64,000 nt of DNA from the NCBI GenBank assembly GCA_013813715.1, contig JACCRF010000041.1:62001-126000 (forward strand), in the 5' to 3' direction. Below the pieces are notes generated by a model, which saw only the letters and a list, made by a program, of their open reading frames with translations, did not search any database and was not told the DNA's origin. Below, piece after piece: positions 40,740-49,977 of the stretch (its first letter is position 1; each line of letters opens with the position of its first letter). The DNA comes from Gemmatimonadaceae bacterium (GTDB lineage Bacteria > Gemmatimonadota > Gemmatimonadetes > Gemmatimonadales > Gemmatimonadaceae). A program made the position numbers and the translations under genes.

Positions 40740-42052
40740 ACGGAATACTTGCCACTCCGGCAGTCGTCGAGCGGTCGTGGCTGCGCGGCCTTACCAGGCT
40801 TGACGCGATACTGCTAGCCATTCTGTTTGGTCCATTTACTGTGCTGCAGATTGCAGGCAGAACGCCAAGTATATATTGGGTTGACGTTGTAATAGGGATA
40901 CTCGCGTTCGTTTCGTTCGCGAAACTTTGCGCCCGCCCTGGCGAATCGAGCTTTCGCGTACCTCGGGTCATCTTGTGGGCCTTCGCTTACACATTAATCG
41001 CTGCGACAAGCCTCCTGTTGACAGAGGATCCGCTCGCCAGCATCGCGACTCTCAAGCTGCGAATAATGCCCATCGGCGTTTTCTTTCTGGCGCGCCGGTA
41101 TGGACGAAGCCTGCCGGCCATCGATGGCTTTTTCAGAAGCGTAATTGCGTTCGGCTGTGCGCTCTCCGCCATCGCACTGTACAACTGGTATGGGTTCAGT
41201 TCGGGAGCGCAACTTCTTGGGGAAGAGCTAGGGCCAAAGGATATGCTGCAATTAAGCTTCGGCCGCAGCAACTACCTCGCGAGTATCCTGGTCCTGATAA
41301 TTCCGACGGCCATCGCTTTCATTCGCAGGCGAAAGAGGCGCCCATTGGGTTTGGCTTATCTGAGTGCGCTTGTCCTCATTTCGATTGCGTTGATCTTTAC
41401 CCAGTCGAGGGGCGCGCTGATCAGCCTGGCGTTTGGCTTTATGGCGTGGGGCTTTTTCGGTTTGGCCAGCGCGTTCAGCGTTCGCATGGTTGTCAGTATG
41501 CTGTTTGCGATCATCGCGACACTGATGGCGGGGCTGTTTTTGTGGTCGAAGATTCCTGAGGAGGTTCGAATCGGTCTCGCGACGGCGTTTGGCCTCCTGT
41601 GGTCCGACGCGAGACTGGGAAACTACGGAGGCGGGCGAACCGAGCTATGGCTGGCCGCGATAAATGGAGCCTGGCAGTCGAATCTTCTCGGAATCGGCCT
41701 CGGCAATCAGAGAGCGTGGTATGCGGGCGCCGGGCTTACGCCGTCCGCGCATAACCTTTATCTCGAAACCCTTCTGGAGACGGGACTTATCGGCCTGATC
41801 GCGCTGCTTGGGATACTGCACGGTTTCGGCGCAACGATCTGGCGTATATGGAAAAATCGTTCTCGGCGCGAGCGTCCTCTCGCCGGGGCGCTGCTGGCTA
41901 CATTTGTAATAGCGTTGGTGAATGCCGCTCAGGAGCCAAGCTTCTGGGGTCCTCAGTACAGCTGCCTTTTCTGGTTGATGATGGGTGTCGCCTATTCATG
42001 GCAAAATGTTCAAACGATTCGTGAGCTACCTCTTTCCGCGGGCAGAAATTGA
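40736..42052 (+). CDS. Wzy/O-antigen ligase-family polymerase
   Basis: A membrane protein of about 438 residues with about 11 helices, starting at GTG 40736 in a GTGA overlap with the flippase stop. The Wzy_C/WaaL-type signature is the periplasmic loop region after IFTQSRGALISLAFGFMAWG, with GGGRTELWLAAINGAWQSNL, LGIGLGNQRAWYAGAGLTPS and SAHNLYLETLLETGLIGLI. This S(A)HNxYLExLxExGLxG pattern defines the family. Given the neighbouring Wzx and Wzz, a polymerase is much more likely than a ligase. An in-frame start at 40613 would run into the flippase gene and is rejected. Confidence 0.9.
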   Translation: MNGILATPAVVERSWLRGLTRLDAILLAILFGPFTVLQIAGRTPSIYWVDVVIGILAFVSFAKLCARPGESSFRVPRVILWAFAYTLIAATSLLLTEDPLASIATLKLRIMPIGVFFLARRYGRSLPAIDGFFRSVIAFGCALSAIALYNWYGFSSGAQLLGEELGPKDMLQLSFGRSNYLASILVLIIPTAIAFIRRRKRRPLGLAYLSALVLISIALIFTQSRGALISLAFGFMAWGFFGLASAFSVRMVVSMLFAIIATLMAGLFLWSKIPEEVRIGLATAFGLLWSDARLGNYGGGRTELWLAAINGAWQSNLLGIGLGNQRAWYAGAGLTPSAHNLYLETLLETGLIGLIALLGILHGFGATIWRIWKNRSRRERPLAGALLATFVIALVNAAQEPSFWGPQYSCLFWLMMGVAYSWQNVQTIRELPLSAGRN

Positions 42053-43014
42053 ATCCCCACCCGCCAGCGAGCGACAACGCTCCGCGCCTGTCTGTAATAG
42101 TTGTCTCCTACAAGTGCCTGGAGGTGCTGCGGGAGTGTCTTGATTCACTTTTTGACACGGGTGAGCAACTACAGATTGTGGTTGTCGATAACGCTTCCGG
42201 CGACGGCACCAGCGAGGCACTGCGGCACGAGTATCCAGAAGTGACGCTGATCGAGAACCGGGAAAATGTAGGTTTCCCCGCCGCGAACAATCAGGGGCTT
42301 GAGATTGTCGAGGCTGATAGCGTTCTACTTCTGAATCCCGATACCATTGTCACAGAGGGCGCTGTTCAAACACTTCTGGCTTTCCTGGAGGGTGACGTGC
42401 GGCCGAAGATCGCTGGTCCAATGATCTTTAACACGGACGGCTCCCTTCAGGACAGCGTGCATCGAACCATACCACGGCCGCTTCGCTTCGTTGGAGAGCA
42501 GATCGGCATTCTAAGGATCGCCTCGTATGCCGAATCAGCGGATCCGAGTGAGCTTCCTGTCGAGAGAGCCCCGGCACTGGTGGGCTGGGTGTCGGGGGCA
42601 GCCCTCGCCTTCAACCGGGATGTTATCGCGCTGATCGGAAACCTGGACGAGCGGATGTTCTGGGCCGAAGACCTTGACTTCTGTTATCGTGCGCAGACGG
42701 CAGGCATCCCCGTGTACTATCTACCAGGCGCAAGAATCATTCACCATTGCGGCGAGAGCGGCAAGAAAAACTATCGTCGAATGATCGGCGCACAGTACTC
42801 CAGTCGAGTACAGTTCGCGAAAAAGCACTTTGGCCGGCTGACGGAGCTAACGCTTCGAGCGGCATTCGGCATAATGCTTCCGGTGAAAATGGGAATTCGC
42901 GTGATCCAGCTCCCGCTAAGCGCATCCCGCGCCGAGAAGCTCGATCGGCTTGCCGGGTACTGGGATGCGTGGATGAGCTGCCTTCCAAGGCGGTTAGCTG
43001 GCAGAAGGGTTTAG
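42049..43014 (+). CDS. GT2 glycosyltransferase, WbbL rhamnosyltransferase-like
   Basis: GT-A enzyme of 321 residues, starting at TTG 42049 in a TTGA overlap. Motifs: RLSVIVVSYKCLEVLRECLD, VVVDNASGDGTSEAL, ENVGFPAANNQGLEIV, LLLNPDTIVTEGAV (D-x-T site), GWVSGAALAFNRDVIALIG, MFWAEDLDFCYRAQTAG (catalytic ED) and HHCGESGKKNYRRM. This set is the usual one for dTDP-L-rhamnose-dependent WbbL-type enzymes, and the window has a full dTDP-rhamnose operon, so a rhamnosyltransferase is the best guess; other deoxyhexoses are possible. The C-terminal 60 residues are hydrophobic-basic and may bind the membrane. Last gene of its operon, convergent with 43075. Confidence 0.87.
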   Translation: MNPHPPASDNAPRLSVIVVSYKCLEVLRECLDSLFDTGEQLQIVVVDNASGDGTSEALRHEYPEVTLIENRENVGFPAANNQGLEIVEADSVLLLNPDTIVTEGAVQTLLAFLEGDVRPKIAGPMIFNTDGSLQDSVHRTIPRPLRFVGEQIGILRIASYAESADPSELPVERAPALVGWVSGAALAFNRDVIALIGNLDERMFWAEDLDFCYRAQTAGIPVYYLPGARIIHHCGESGKKNYRRMIGAQYSSRVQFAKKHFGRLTELTLRAAFGIMLPVKMGIRVIQLPLSASRAEKLDRLAGYWDAWMSCLPRRLAGRRV

Positions 43015-43074
43015 ATCAAAGGCTTGGATTGGCCAACCTGGCGGCAGCAGGCCGCTAATGGCGAGCCTCTCAAG

Positions 43075-44289
43075 CTACATTCTGTCGTCGAGTCTTCGCC
43101 CGGCTTCGAGCGGGTTGAATTCGCTGACTACCTCGCGGATAAGCCTGGCAAGCTCCGGCTTGGTGATGCTGATTGTAGGATCGTCAACCAGGCGCCGTAA
43201 CTCGGAGAGAACATGTTTCAGAGCCGCTGGATCCGCTGCGGCCTGCGAGATACCGAGGAGTGCGGACATTCCGATTTCAACAGGTCTCTCTCCTTCGCCC
43301 ACGAACACCTCGCTTTCCTTCTCGCCGTCCGTATTGCGCGGTGTCAAAAGGAGGGGCCAGCCGCCGCGTGCTGCGTCGGTCTCGACTGCCTCGCGTGCCG
43401 ATGTCTCGTCATCGTAGGGGATCGCCCGGAAACCTGCGGTCCGCAGAAATCCTTCAGCGATCGGGATAAGCTCCCTCAGATCCTCGTCCGCGTGCATACG
43501 CGGGATGGCAACATGCCCGTTCGGGACGGCGGCACAAGCCAGAAGGCAGATGTGGGCTGCCTCTTCTGCACTGACAAAAAAGCGGCGGGTTTCCCGCGGT
43601 ACCGCGACGGGTTGGCGCCGTTGCATGCGTTCCGGAAAGCTCGCAAGCAGGCTTCCAGCGGAAAAGGCGACATTCGCGAATCTCGCAGACGTTCGAACCG
43701 CGCCGTCGAGAGAATCAAGTGATTCGGCAAATATGAGTCGTTCCATCAGTCGCTTGCTTGCCCCCATAAAACTCACGGGATTTGCCGCCTTGTCCGTTGA
43801 CACTGCGAAGTAACGAGACGGCGCCTCACCATCGGCAAGCCAGGCCATCAGGCGCTGCTGCTTGAGGACGTTGGTGTCGAGCATCTGAAGAATCGCAGCG
43901 ACATCCTTTTCCGAGCGTACGTGCTTGAGCGCGGCGAAGTGAAGAACCACATCGTAGCGACCGGTCGAAGCAAGAAAGCGTCGACTAACTGGAGCGCCGA
44001 AATCAAGTGGCATCAATCGTAGATCAAGCTGCTTTTCCACCAAGCCGGATCCTCTAAGGTCCCGGACGAGTTCAGCAAGACCGTTTTCGTTCTGGTCGAT
44101 TACGTGGACCGCGGCCGGATGGTACCGTAGCAGTGCACGGATCGTCGCGGATCCGACACTTCCCGCGCCGCCAACTACGAGTACGCGCCGTTCCAGAAAG
44201 GCCGTTTTGATGTTCTCGGAGTTGCGTGAGATGTCCGCGGAAAACAGAGAGTCCTCACGGCCGGTAGCGATCGTGACCGGATTGATCAT
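43075..44289 (-). CDS. CapD/FlaA1-like extended SDR, nucleotide-sugar dehydratase/epimerase
   Basis: A 404-residue extended SDR of the Polysacc_synt_2 group, soluble (no N-terminal helices). NAD-binding RVLVVGGAGSVGSATIRALL (about residues 35-54), then VVLHFAALKHVRSEKD, FAVSTDKAANPVSFMGASKR (about 165-184; the family puts Met where most SDRs have the catalytic Tyr, followed by the Lys of ASKR) and FANVAFSAGSLLASFPERM. Members are UDP-HexNAc 4,6-dehydratases or 5-epimerases. The C-terminal 120 residues are not recognised. ATG 44289 overlaps the preceding stop by 4 bp; it is the last gene of the minus-strand operon from 47855. Exact reaction unassigned. Confidence 0.8.
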   Translation of the reverse strand: MINPVTIATGREDSLFSADISRNSENIKTAFLERRVLVVGGAGSVGSATIRALLRYHPAAVHVIDQNENGLAELVRDLRGSGLVEKQLDLRLMPLDFGAPVSRRFLASTGRYDVVLHFAALKHVRSEKDVAAILQMLDTNVLKQQRLMAWLADGEAPSRYFAVSTDKAANPVSFMGASKRLMERLIFAESLDSLDGAVRTSARFANVAFSAGSLLASFPERMQRRQPVAVPRETRRFFVSAEEAAHICLLACAAVPNGHVAIPRMHADEDLRELIPIAEGFLRTAGFRAIPYDDETSAREAVETDAARGGWPLLLTPRNTDGEKESEVFVGEGERPVEIGMSALLGISQAAADPAALKHVLSELRRLVDDPTISITKPELARLIREVVSEFNPLEAGRRLDDRM

Positions 44290-45224
44290 ACGATTGAGTT
44301 AGCGAATTCAGACGCGCTGGCCTCCCAGGTTGCGCGCAAACTTACATCGAACTGCACATGAGGCGACCAGTCAAGCTCTAGTTGGGACTTTCGCCAACTA
44401 CCCACGAGCGCGTTCGTCTCCATCTCCCGGACGAGCGAAGGATCGTTTTCAACTTCGATGCCTTCGCGTGTAAGCAAGATCAGTTTAGCCAGAACCTCCG
44501 CCACACTCCTTCCAACTCCCGTGCAGAGGTTGTAGGCTGCTCCCGGCTTCCCACGTTCACCCGCGAGAATCAGGCCCTCAACAACATCTTCGACCGCAAC
44601 GAAATCACGAATCGATGTCGTCTTTCCGATCCGTGCAGATCGCGGCGGCGGGCCCGCAAGAGTGCGCCGCAGCCGATCAACAATGGCACCAACCACGAGT
44701 GAGCTGGGCACGCCCGGTCCAATGATATTGAACGGCCTGGCGACCACGACATGCAGTCCGTCCTCCGCGGCCGCGTGCGAAGCGAGAGCCGAGACAGCGG
44801 CCTTCGCCTTTCCGTAGACTCCCTGCGGATTACCGACAAAGGTCTCTTCGACTGGCTGGCGATCCAATGGAACTTCGCCGTACTCCGCTGCGGACCCGAC
44901 CAATACGATCCTCGTCAATGGTGAGGTTTCGCGGACACATTCGATCAGGTGGCGCGCGGTGTCCAGATTTGAAGCTCGGATCGAATCCTCGAAAGTGTTA
45001 ACAAGGCCCGCCAAATGAAAAACGACGTCAGGAGCAAAGCTTTCAACCACTCGCAACATTTCTGATTTGACGGTAAGGTCAGCCACCTGCGACGCATCGA
45101 ACACGCCTTGCCTCGTGGGGCGAATGTCGGCTCCGAGTATTTTCGTGAAGCCCTTGTTGCGGAGGGCTGGCGCGAGATGCTGAGCGACAAAACCCGCTGC
45201 ACCCGTTACCAGGGCTACGGTCAT
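44286..45224 (-). CDS. extended SDR nucleotide-sugar epimerase/reductase
   Basis: NAD(P)-dependent extended SDR of 312 residues acting on a nucleotide sugar. Motifs: ALVTGAAGFVAQHLAPAL (cofactor loop, residues 4-21), VVFHLAGLVNTFEDS, VLVGSAAEYGEVP (catalytic Ser region), GVYGKAKAAVSAL (YxxxK), RPFNIIGPGVPSSLVVG and SIRDFVAVEDVVEGL. The order is like GDP-6-deoxy-lyxo-hexulose reductase (Rmd) and similar 4-reductases, but family members vary and I would not name the substrate. It overlaps both neighbours by 4 bp (with the nucleotidyltransferase and the CapD-like protein), so the three enzymes probably work on the same nucleotide sugar. Confidence 0.85.
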   Translation of the reverse strand: MTVALVTGAAGFVAQHLAPALRNKGFTKILGADIRPTRQGVFDASQVADLTVKSEMLRVVESFAPDVVFHLAGLVNTFEDSIRASNLDTARHLIECVRETSPLTRIVLVGSAAEYGEVPLDRQPVEETFVGNPQGVYGKAKAAVSALASHAAAEDGLHVVVARPFNIIGPGVPSSLVVGAIVDRLRRTLAGPPPRSARIGKTTSIRDFVAVEDVVEGLILAGERGKPGAAYNLCTGVGRSVAEVLAKLILLTREGIEVENDPSLVREMETNALVGSWRKSQLELDWSPHVQFDVSLRATWEASASEFANSIV

Positions 45225-45946
45225 CCGCGGCCCTGGGAACTCACTCGAAGGAACCGCGCGGAATCCCGGACGAAGTCCTCACTCGCACGCGTATAATCCT
45301 CGAACCGTCCTATGTCCTGCCAGTAGCATTCTGTACGGTGACAGTGAACTTTCGCTCCCGCCCGATGGAGGGCAAGCATAAGCTCAGGCATGTCAAAGCG
45401 TCCCGCGCGAGGGATAAGTTCCAGCACCCGCCTGCTGAGCACGTTGATCCCCATGCTGACGTGATGCGACACCAGTGGCTTTTCCGTGTAGTCTAGAAAC
45501 GATCCATCGTCGGTGAGCTGTATCAAGCCATAGTCGATTCTCTCCTTTCGTTCGATGACCGCCATCGTGGCTGCTGCGCCGACCCGACGATGGGCGTTGA
45601 AGAGATCGCGGTACGAGAGATCCGTGAGAAGATCGCCATTCATCACCAGAAAATCATCCGGCAAGTCTGGCAGGTGACGAAGGGGAGCGGCCGTTCCGAG
45701 TGGATCGAGTTCTCGAACATATACAATTGACAAACCAAACTCGCTGCCATCCCCAAAGTTCGCCTCAAACAGTGGCGACATGTGGCCGATTGTGAGAACC
45801 ACCCTGGTGAAACCGTCAGCCGCGAGCTGTCGCATCACTACCTCGAGGACTGGAACGTCCCCGAGAGGAAGGAGCGGCTTGGGTATCGTCATCGTATAAG
45901 GCCTCAACCGCGTGCCCTTGCCCCCCGCAAGGATTACAGCAAGCAT
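45221..45946 (-). CDS. sugar-phosphate nucleotidyltransferase
   Basis: A 241-residue NTP_transferase that activates a sugar-1-phosphate with a nucleotide. N-terminal signature LAVILAGGKGTRLRPYTMTI with IPKPLLPLGDVPVLE, then FLVMNGDLLTDLSY (metal-binding Asp) and the short C-terminus GRFEDYTRASEDFV. It lacks the left-handed beta-helix of GlmU-like or GDP-mannose pyrophosphorylase-like enzymes, fitting HddC/RmlA-like short forms such as those making NDP-heptose or NDP-hexose. The 13 bp overlap with the GT4 gene upstream and the 4 bp overlap downstream place it in the operon. Substrate unknown. Confidence 0.87.
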   Translation of the reverse strand: MLAVILAGGKGTRLRPYTMTIPKPLLPLGDVPVLEVVMRQLAADGFTRVVLTIGHMSPLFEANFGDGSEFGLSIVYVRELDPLGTAAPLRHLPDLPDDFLVMNGDLLTDLSYRDLFNAHRRVGAAATMAVIERKERIDYGLIQLTDDGSFLDYTEKPLVSHHVSMGINVLSRRVLELIPRAGRFDMPELMLALHRAGAKVHCHRTECYWQDIGRFEDYTRASEDFVRDSARFLRVSSQGRG

Positions 45947-47247
45947 TGGCTGAGAGCCGTCGGCTTTCCGGTGCTGTGTTCAGCGCGTTTACAATGTGTC
46001 CTGAGAATCGCCAGCAGCTTCCTCATGCTCACATTGGCGTCGGCCCGTTCTTCGACGAGCTTTCGATTGGCGAGCCTCGCATTCTCCATCCATGGTTCAT
46101 GTCTGATCGCGCGCCGAATCCTCTCAGCCAATCCGTTGTGATCGCCTGTTGAGAACAGGAGACCATTTTTTTCATGTATGATCCACTCGCGATTTGCGGG
46201 GATGTCAGTGACAATCGGAATCAGCCCGGATGCCATCGCCTCCAGTAAGGACGATGAAGTTCCGTCGGATAGCGAGGCCGACAGATAGAATGACCCTGCC
46301 TTGACGATGTTCCTCAACTGGTCATGAGGCGTTCCGCCTCGAAAAATCACCCTGTCGCGCCAGAAAGGGGAAATCAGATTGTCCGCGAGACGTTCAGTTT
46401 CTGCCAGCAGAGGACCTGAGGAAAGAAATGAAATCGTCAGGTCTGCCGGGACGTCGCGGAGCAGGCTCAGTGCCCGGACTATCGTAGCATTGTCGTACAC
46501 ATCGAGAAATCCACGGGTGCACACAAAGGAGAGACGCTGAGGTTTTTCTCGCGTTGGGGAGTAGTCTGCAAGGTCGACCCCAAGGTAGAGCGGGGCAACG
46601 TTCGCACGCGGGGCGAGGCCGGTGACCCTTCGCGCAAGATGTCGCCCGTTCGCGAGTACAGCGGCCGAACACGTAAGCGTGATTCGAGCGACAAGCTTCT
46701 GCAATGTTGTTGCGAGGAGGACGTCGCTTCCAACGACGTACACGATGTATGGCCTGAAGCGGCTAAGGAATGCGGTCGCCGCCAAACTCCCGCCATAAAG
46801 GGTAAGTATCAGATCAGCATCGCATTCTCGCGCGATGAGTCGGAGCGACCTGACTGACGATGCGAACCGCCGAGGCAACGATCCCGGCGTTCGTACTCGA
46901 TGGATTGATGCCGCGTCCCGGTCCAAACCGTCGGCCTCCGCCGTGCGATCCCCTCGTGCGTAGTCAATGTAGCCCCGCGGCCTGCCTTTCGGTTGGAACT
47001 CAATTACATGGACCGCGACTCCAAGGGCGGACAAATGACGGACGACCTCGCGTGACCACGGACTTGACGCCGACATCAGAATCACCAGGCGTAACGGACT
47101 CGGATCCGACGCGTGAGAAGAACCGGCTTGCGAAGCTTCGATCTGGAGTCTCGCCGCGCTCTCTGTCTCGGTGCGGAAAATTCTCACGGAGCTATGATGA
47201 CCGGTGGGGCGGATCAGGCTCTTGCCGCGGCTGGCGGGAAGCACCAC
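45934..47247 (-). CDS. GT4-family glycosyltransferase
   Basis: GT-B enzyme, up to 437 residues from ATG 47247, but the conserved part starts only around RLVILMSASSPWSREVVRHL (residue 53), so the true start may be 100-150 bp later. N-terminal domain: YIVYVVGSDVLLATTLQKL, LANGRHLARRVTGL. C-terminal domain: APLYLGVDLADYSP, FVCTRGFLDVYDNATIVRAL, LSASLSDGTSSSLLEAMASG (the E of the EA motif) and PIVTDIPANREWIIHEKNGL. It overlaps the initiating sugar transferase by 34 bp. By position it might add the second sugar. The N-terminal part of the Ser/Thr-rich first 50 residues is weakly supported. Confidence 0.82.
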   Translation of the reverse strand: MVLPASRGKSLIRPTGHHSSVRIFRTETESAARLQIEASQAGSSHASDPSPLRLVILMSASSPWSREVVRHLSALGVAVHVIEFQPKGRPRGYIDYARGDRTAEADGLDRDAASIHRVRTPGSLPRRFASSVRSLRLIARECDADLILTLYGGSLAATAFLSRFRPYIVYVVGSDVLLATTLQKLVARITLTCSAAVLANGRHLARRVTGLAPRANVAPLYLGVDLADYSPTREKPQRLSFVCTRGFLDVYDNATIVRALSLLRDVPADLTISFLSSGPLLAETERLADNLISPFWRDRVIFRGGTPHDQLRNIVKAGSFYLSASLSDGTSSSLLEAMASGLIPIVTDIPANREWIIHEKNGLLFSTGDHNGLAERIRRAIRHEPWMENARLANRKLVEERADANVSMRKLLAILRTHCKRAEHSTGKPTALSQCLL

Positions 47248-47855
47248 GAAGGATCAACGCCTGCCAGAGCAAGAAGTGTCGCAGCCAGGATTTTTGCGTC
47301 TACAACGAACGAGCAGTGCCGCACGTAGTAGAGGCCGAGATGAATCTTGTGCGGGGCGATCTTTTCCAGATAATCCCTGTCGGGGTCGGTGCTCCCGCGC
47401 AGAATCTCTGCCTCGTTCCGAAATCGGAGCGACGCGAAGTCTGTGATCCCCGGCCGCACCGACAGCAATCGACGCTCTTCGGCAGTGTAAAGCTTCACTG
47501 CCCATTCTACCTGCGGCCGGGGCCCCACAAAGCTCATATCCCCGCGCAGGACGTTTATCAATTGCGGCAGCTCATCGAGCTTGAATCGTCTGAGAAAACG
47601 ACCGGCGGACGTAAGACGCGCGTCGTCGGCAGTTGTCGAAGATCCCCCAATCCTGTCTGCGTTGGGGACCATGGTGCGCAACTTCAGCATCCGGAATGGT
47701 ACGCCGTCCTTTCCAACTCTCACGCCAGCATAAACGACGGGACCGCGCGAAGAGACTTTGACCCAGATTGCGATCGCAATGAGTAGTGGAGAAAGCAAGA
47801 CAAGCCCAAAAAGGGCGATGAGCAAGTCAAGTGTGCGCTTGAGAAAGGGGTACAT
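47214..47855 (-). CDS. initiating sugar-phosphate transferase (PglC/WbaP C-terminal type)
   Basis: Short monotopic polyprenyl-phosphate sugar-1-phosphate transferase, about 213 residues from ATG 47855. A re-entrant hydrophobic helix (YPFLKRTLDLLIALFGLVLL) is followed by the catalytic core: VSSRGPVVYAGVRVGKDG, MLKLRTMVPNAD (usual KFRTM), LKFDELPQ-like KLDELPQLINVLRGDMSFVG, GPRPQ and VRPGITDFASL. It starts lipid-linked assembly on the inner membrane with a diNAcBac-, GlcNAc- or galactose-type donor; the donor is not predictable. The full-length relative at 57981 carries extra N-terminal helices. It heads the minus-strand operon down to 43075, divergent from 48036. Confidence 0.92.
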   Translation of the reverse strand: MYPFLKRTLDLLIALFGLVLLSPLLIAIAIWVKVSSRGPVVYAGVRVGKDGVPFRMLKLRTMVPNADRIGGSSTTADDARLTSAGRFLRRFKLDELPQLINVLRGDMSFVGPRPQVEWAVKLYTAEERRLLSVRPGITDFASLRFRNEAEILRGSTDPDRDYLEKIAPHKIHLGLYYVRHCSFVVDAKILAATLLALAGVDPSWCFPPAAARA

Positions 47856-48035
47856 CGATAATTCAGGGTTTGCATATACCGCACTGTCACGCTGGCGGCC
47901 ACTGGAATGGCAGCGTACAGCGTGTGCCGAGCGCCCGAACTTACTGGACGCGTCACGAGACATGCAAGGTAATGAGAGGCGGGTATTGTTGCAGGTGCTA
48001 TTTTACGTGTTCAATGTCTCGTTTCGCTTGCATCG

Positions 48036-48884
48036 ATGCCGGTTGATTACGATCTGATTTCAGAAATCGGTGGAACTCCGATCACCAATGAAGCCGCGTC
48101 GATGGTCTACACCAGGTACGCGGTAGCAGCCGAGTTGGCGCGCGGACGTCGTACGCTGGAGATCGGCTGCGCGTCCGGGATTGGCCTGGCTCTCATGTTG
48201 AATGGCGCCAAACTCGTCGTGGGCGGCGACGTCCACCTGCCCATGCTGCAAACGGCGCGGGCGAATTACGGGACGAGAGTGCCCTTCGCCCAGTTTTCAG
48301 CGATCGACATCCCCTTCAGAGAACGCAGTTTCGACTTCGTGCTGTTCATGGAAGCCACCTACTACGTGCGGGACTTCAACAGGGCATTGGACGAGATTGG
48401 ACGAGTCCTCGATTCGGACGGTGTACTCTTGTTCGTGAACGCCAATCCCGAGCGGCCTGACTTCATCCGCAGCCCCCATAGCGAGCATTACCATTCCGCG
48501 CGTGAGTTTCGCGAGTTACTGGAGAACCGCGGCTATCACGTCGAGACAGCGGGCGCCTTTACCGTTACGGCCGGGAGCGAGCCCGGCACGGGGAAGCGGC
48601 TTGTCGGTCGGGCGTTGCTGGTCGCACGTCGTGCAGCGGAGGTGTTGCACCTGGTTCCGGCAACGCTTCGTGGCCGGGCGAGAATCAAGCGACTTCTGTT
48701 CGGGAAGCTGCGAACCCTGCCCCGCCAGTTATCGCATGATTTCGCTCCGCGAGAAGCGCTGACGCACCTTGGAGCGGATCCGGCCAGCAACCAAAAAGTC
48801 ATCTACGTCATCGCGCGTAGCGGAGCAGCCGAGCGACCTGCGCAGCTCACTCTCGACGCCGCCGCCCCCAACCTGGAATCCTGA
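48036..48884 (+). CDS. class I SAM methyltransferase
   Basis: Methyltransferase of 282 residues (Methyltransf_11 type) starting at ATG 48036. SAM site RTLEIGCASGIGLALML (about residues 37-53) with GGDVHLPMLQTAR after strand 2, then FSAIDIPFRERSFDFVLFME and LDEIGRVLDSDGVLLFVNAN. The C-terminal half (LVARRAAEVLHLVPATLRGR, HDFAPREALTHLGADPAS) is basic and unassigned. It probably methylates a sugar or a growing polymer. It is separated by 4 bp from the ExoA-like GT2 gene and is divergent from the initiating transferase at 47855, so the 180 bp between them hold two promoters. Confidence 0.78.
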   Translation: MPVDYDLISEIGGTPITNEAASMVYTRYAVAAELARGRRTLEIGCASGIGLALMLNGAKLVVGGDVHLPMLQTARANYGTRVPFAQFSAIDIPFRERSFDFVLFMEATYYVRDFNRALDEIGRVLDSDGVLLFVNANPERPDFIRSPHSEHYHSAREFRELLENRGYHVETAGAFTVTAGSEPGTGKRLVGRALLVARRAAEVLHLVPATLRGRARIKRLLFGKLRTLPRQLSHDFAPREALTHLGADPASNQKVIYVIARSGAAERPAQLTLDAAAPNLES

Positions 48885-48888
48885 CGCG

Positions 48889-49947
48889 ATGAGCGAGTGT
48901 CAGAGTCTTCCGCTGGTTACCGTGCTCGTACCGTGCCGGAACGAAGTGCGGTTCATTGAGAGCTGTCTCAACTCGATTGTTCACAACGATTATCCGGAAT
49001 CCCGGCTTCACGTTTTGGTGATCGACGGGAATAGTGAGGATGGAACGATCGAAATCGTCGAGCGGTTCCGAAAGGAACATGGGTGCGTGACTCTGATCGA
49101 GAATCCGCGCCAGATTACGCCGACGGCGCTGAATCTCGGGGTGAAGGCAGCTCGGGGCGAGTTTGTCGTCTGGATGAGCGCGCACAATCGGTATGACCGC
49201 GGTTACATCAGGAGCTGCGTGGAATGGGCGCTCCGCTCGGGCGCTGACAACGTGGGAGGGATTATCGCGGCCGAGCCGCGGGAACCTACGTTGTTCGGGC
49301 GCGCTATCGCGATCGCGCTGGCGCATCCGTTTGGCAACGGAGGCTCAAAGTTCAGAACGTCGGTGGCGCAGCCCGAATGGGTGGATACGGTTTTTGGCGG
49401 ATGCTATCGGAGAGATGTCTTTACCAGAGTGGGCCTGTTCAACGAGAATCTCGTCCGCGGTCAGGATTTCGAGTTCAACATGCGGCTCCACCGCGCGGGA
49501 TTGAGAACGCTTCTCGTCCCGACTATTCGCAGTACCTATTACGCTCGGTCAAAGCCTCTGGAGTTTCTCAGGCACAATTGGGCGAATGGCGTGTGGGCGG
49601 TGCTGCCTTTCCGGTACACCGACGTCGTCCCGGTCTCATTCCGTCATCTGGTGCCGATGCTTTTCGTGGGATCGGTGATCGCGAGTGCGCTGGTCGGATT
49701 GCTTTTTCCCGTTCTCAGGATAGTGCCGCTGCTGATTCTCGGCAGCTACATGCTCTGTACCATGTTGACGTCTGCTTCGATCGCGATCCGAGCGCGGGAT
49801 CTACGCCTGCTGTTCGTGATGCCGACGGTGTTCTGGTCACTTCACATCGCTTACGGGCTCGGTTCTCTCTGGGCAGCAGTGCGATCGGCGAGGGCGCTCT
49901 TTTTGCACGCCTTCATGCCGAGCGCCCGGAAGGCCCCGGCTGGCTGA
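48889..49947 (+). CDS. GT2 glycosyltransferase, ExoA-like, with altered metal site
   Basis: A 352-residue GT2 with three C-terminal membrane helices (FRHLVPMLFVGSVIASALVG, RIVPLLILGSYMLCTMLTSA, LLFVMPTVFWSLHIAYGLGS). N-terminus LPLVTVLVPCRNEVRFIESC; VIDGNSEDGTIEIVERF; then VWMSAHNRYDRGYIRSC where ExoA-like enzymes usually carry R-D-A-H, so the acidic residue expected at the metal site is replaced here by Ser in MSAHN. GGCYRRDVFTRVG and NLVRGQDFEFNMRLHRAG supply the ED catalytic area. ATG 48889 is chosen over 48769, which lies inside the previous gene. Activity is probable but the metal-site change should be checked. Confidence 0.85.
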   Translation: MSECQSLPLVTVLVPCRNEVRFIESCLNSIVHNDYPESRLHVLVIDGNSEDGTIEIVERFRKEHGCVTLIENPRQITPTALNLGVKAARGEFVVWMSAHNRYDRGYIRSCVEWALRSGADNVGGIIAAEPREPTLFGRAIAIALAHPFGNGGSKFRTSVAQPEWVDTVFGGCYRRDVFTRVGLFNENLVRGQDFEFNMRLHRAGLRTLLVPTIRSTYYARSKPLEFLRHNWANGVWAVLPFRYTDVVPVSFRHLVPMLFVGSVIASALVGLLFPVLRIVPLLILGSYMLCTMLTSASIAIRARDLRLLFVMPTVFWSLHIAYGLGSLWAAVRSARALFLHAFMPSARKAPAG

Positions 49948-49977
49948 GAGACTTTCCCGGCGTCGTGATCTTGCGCC

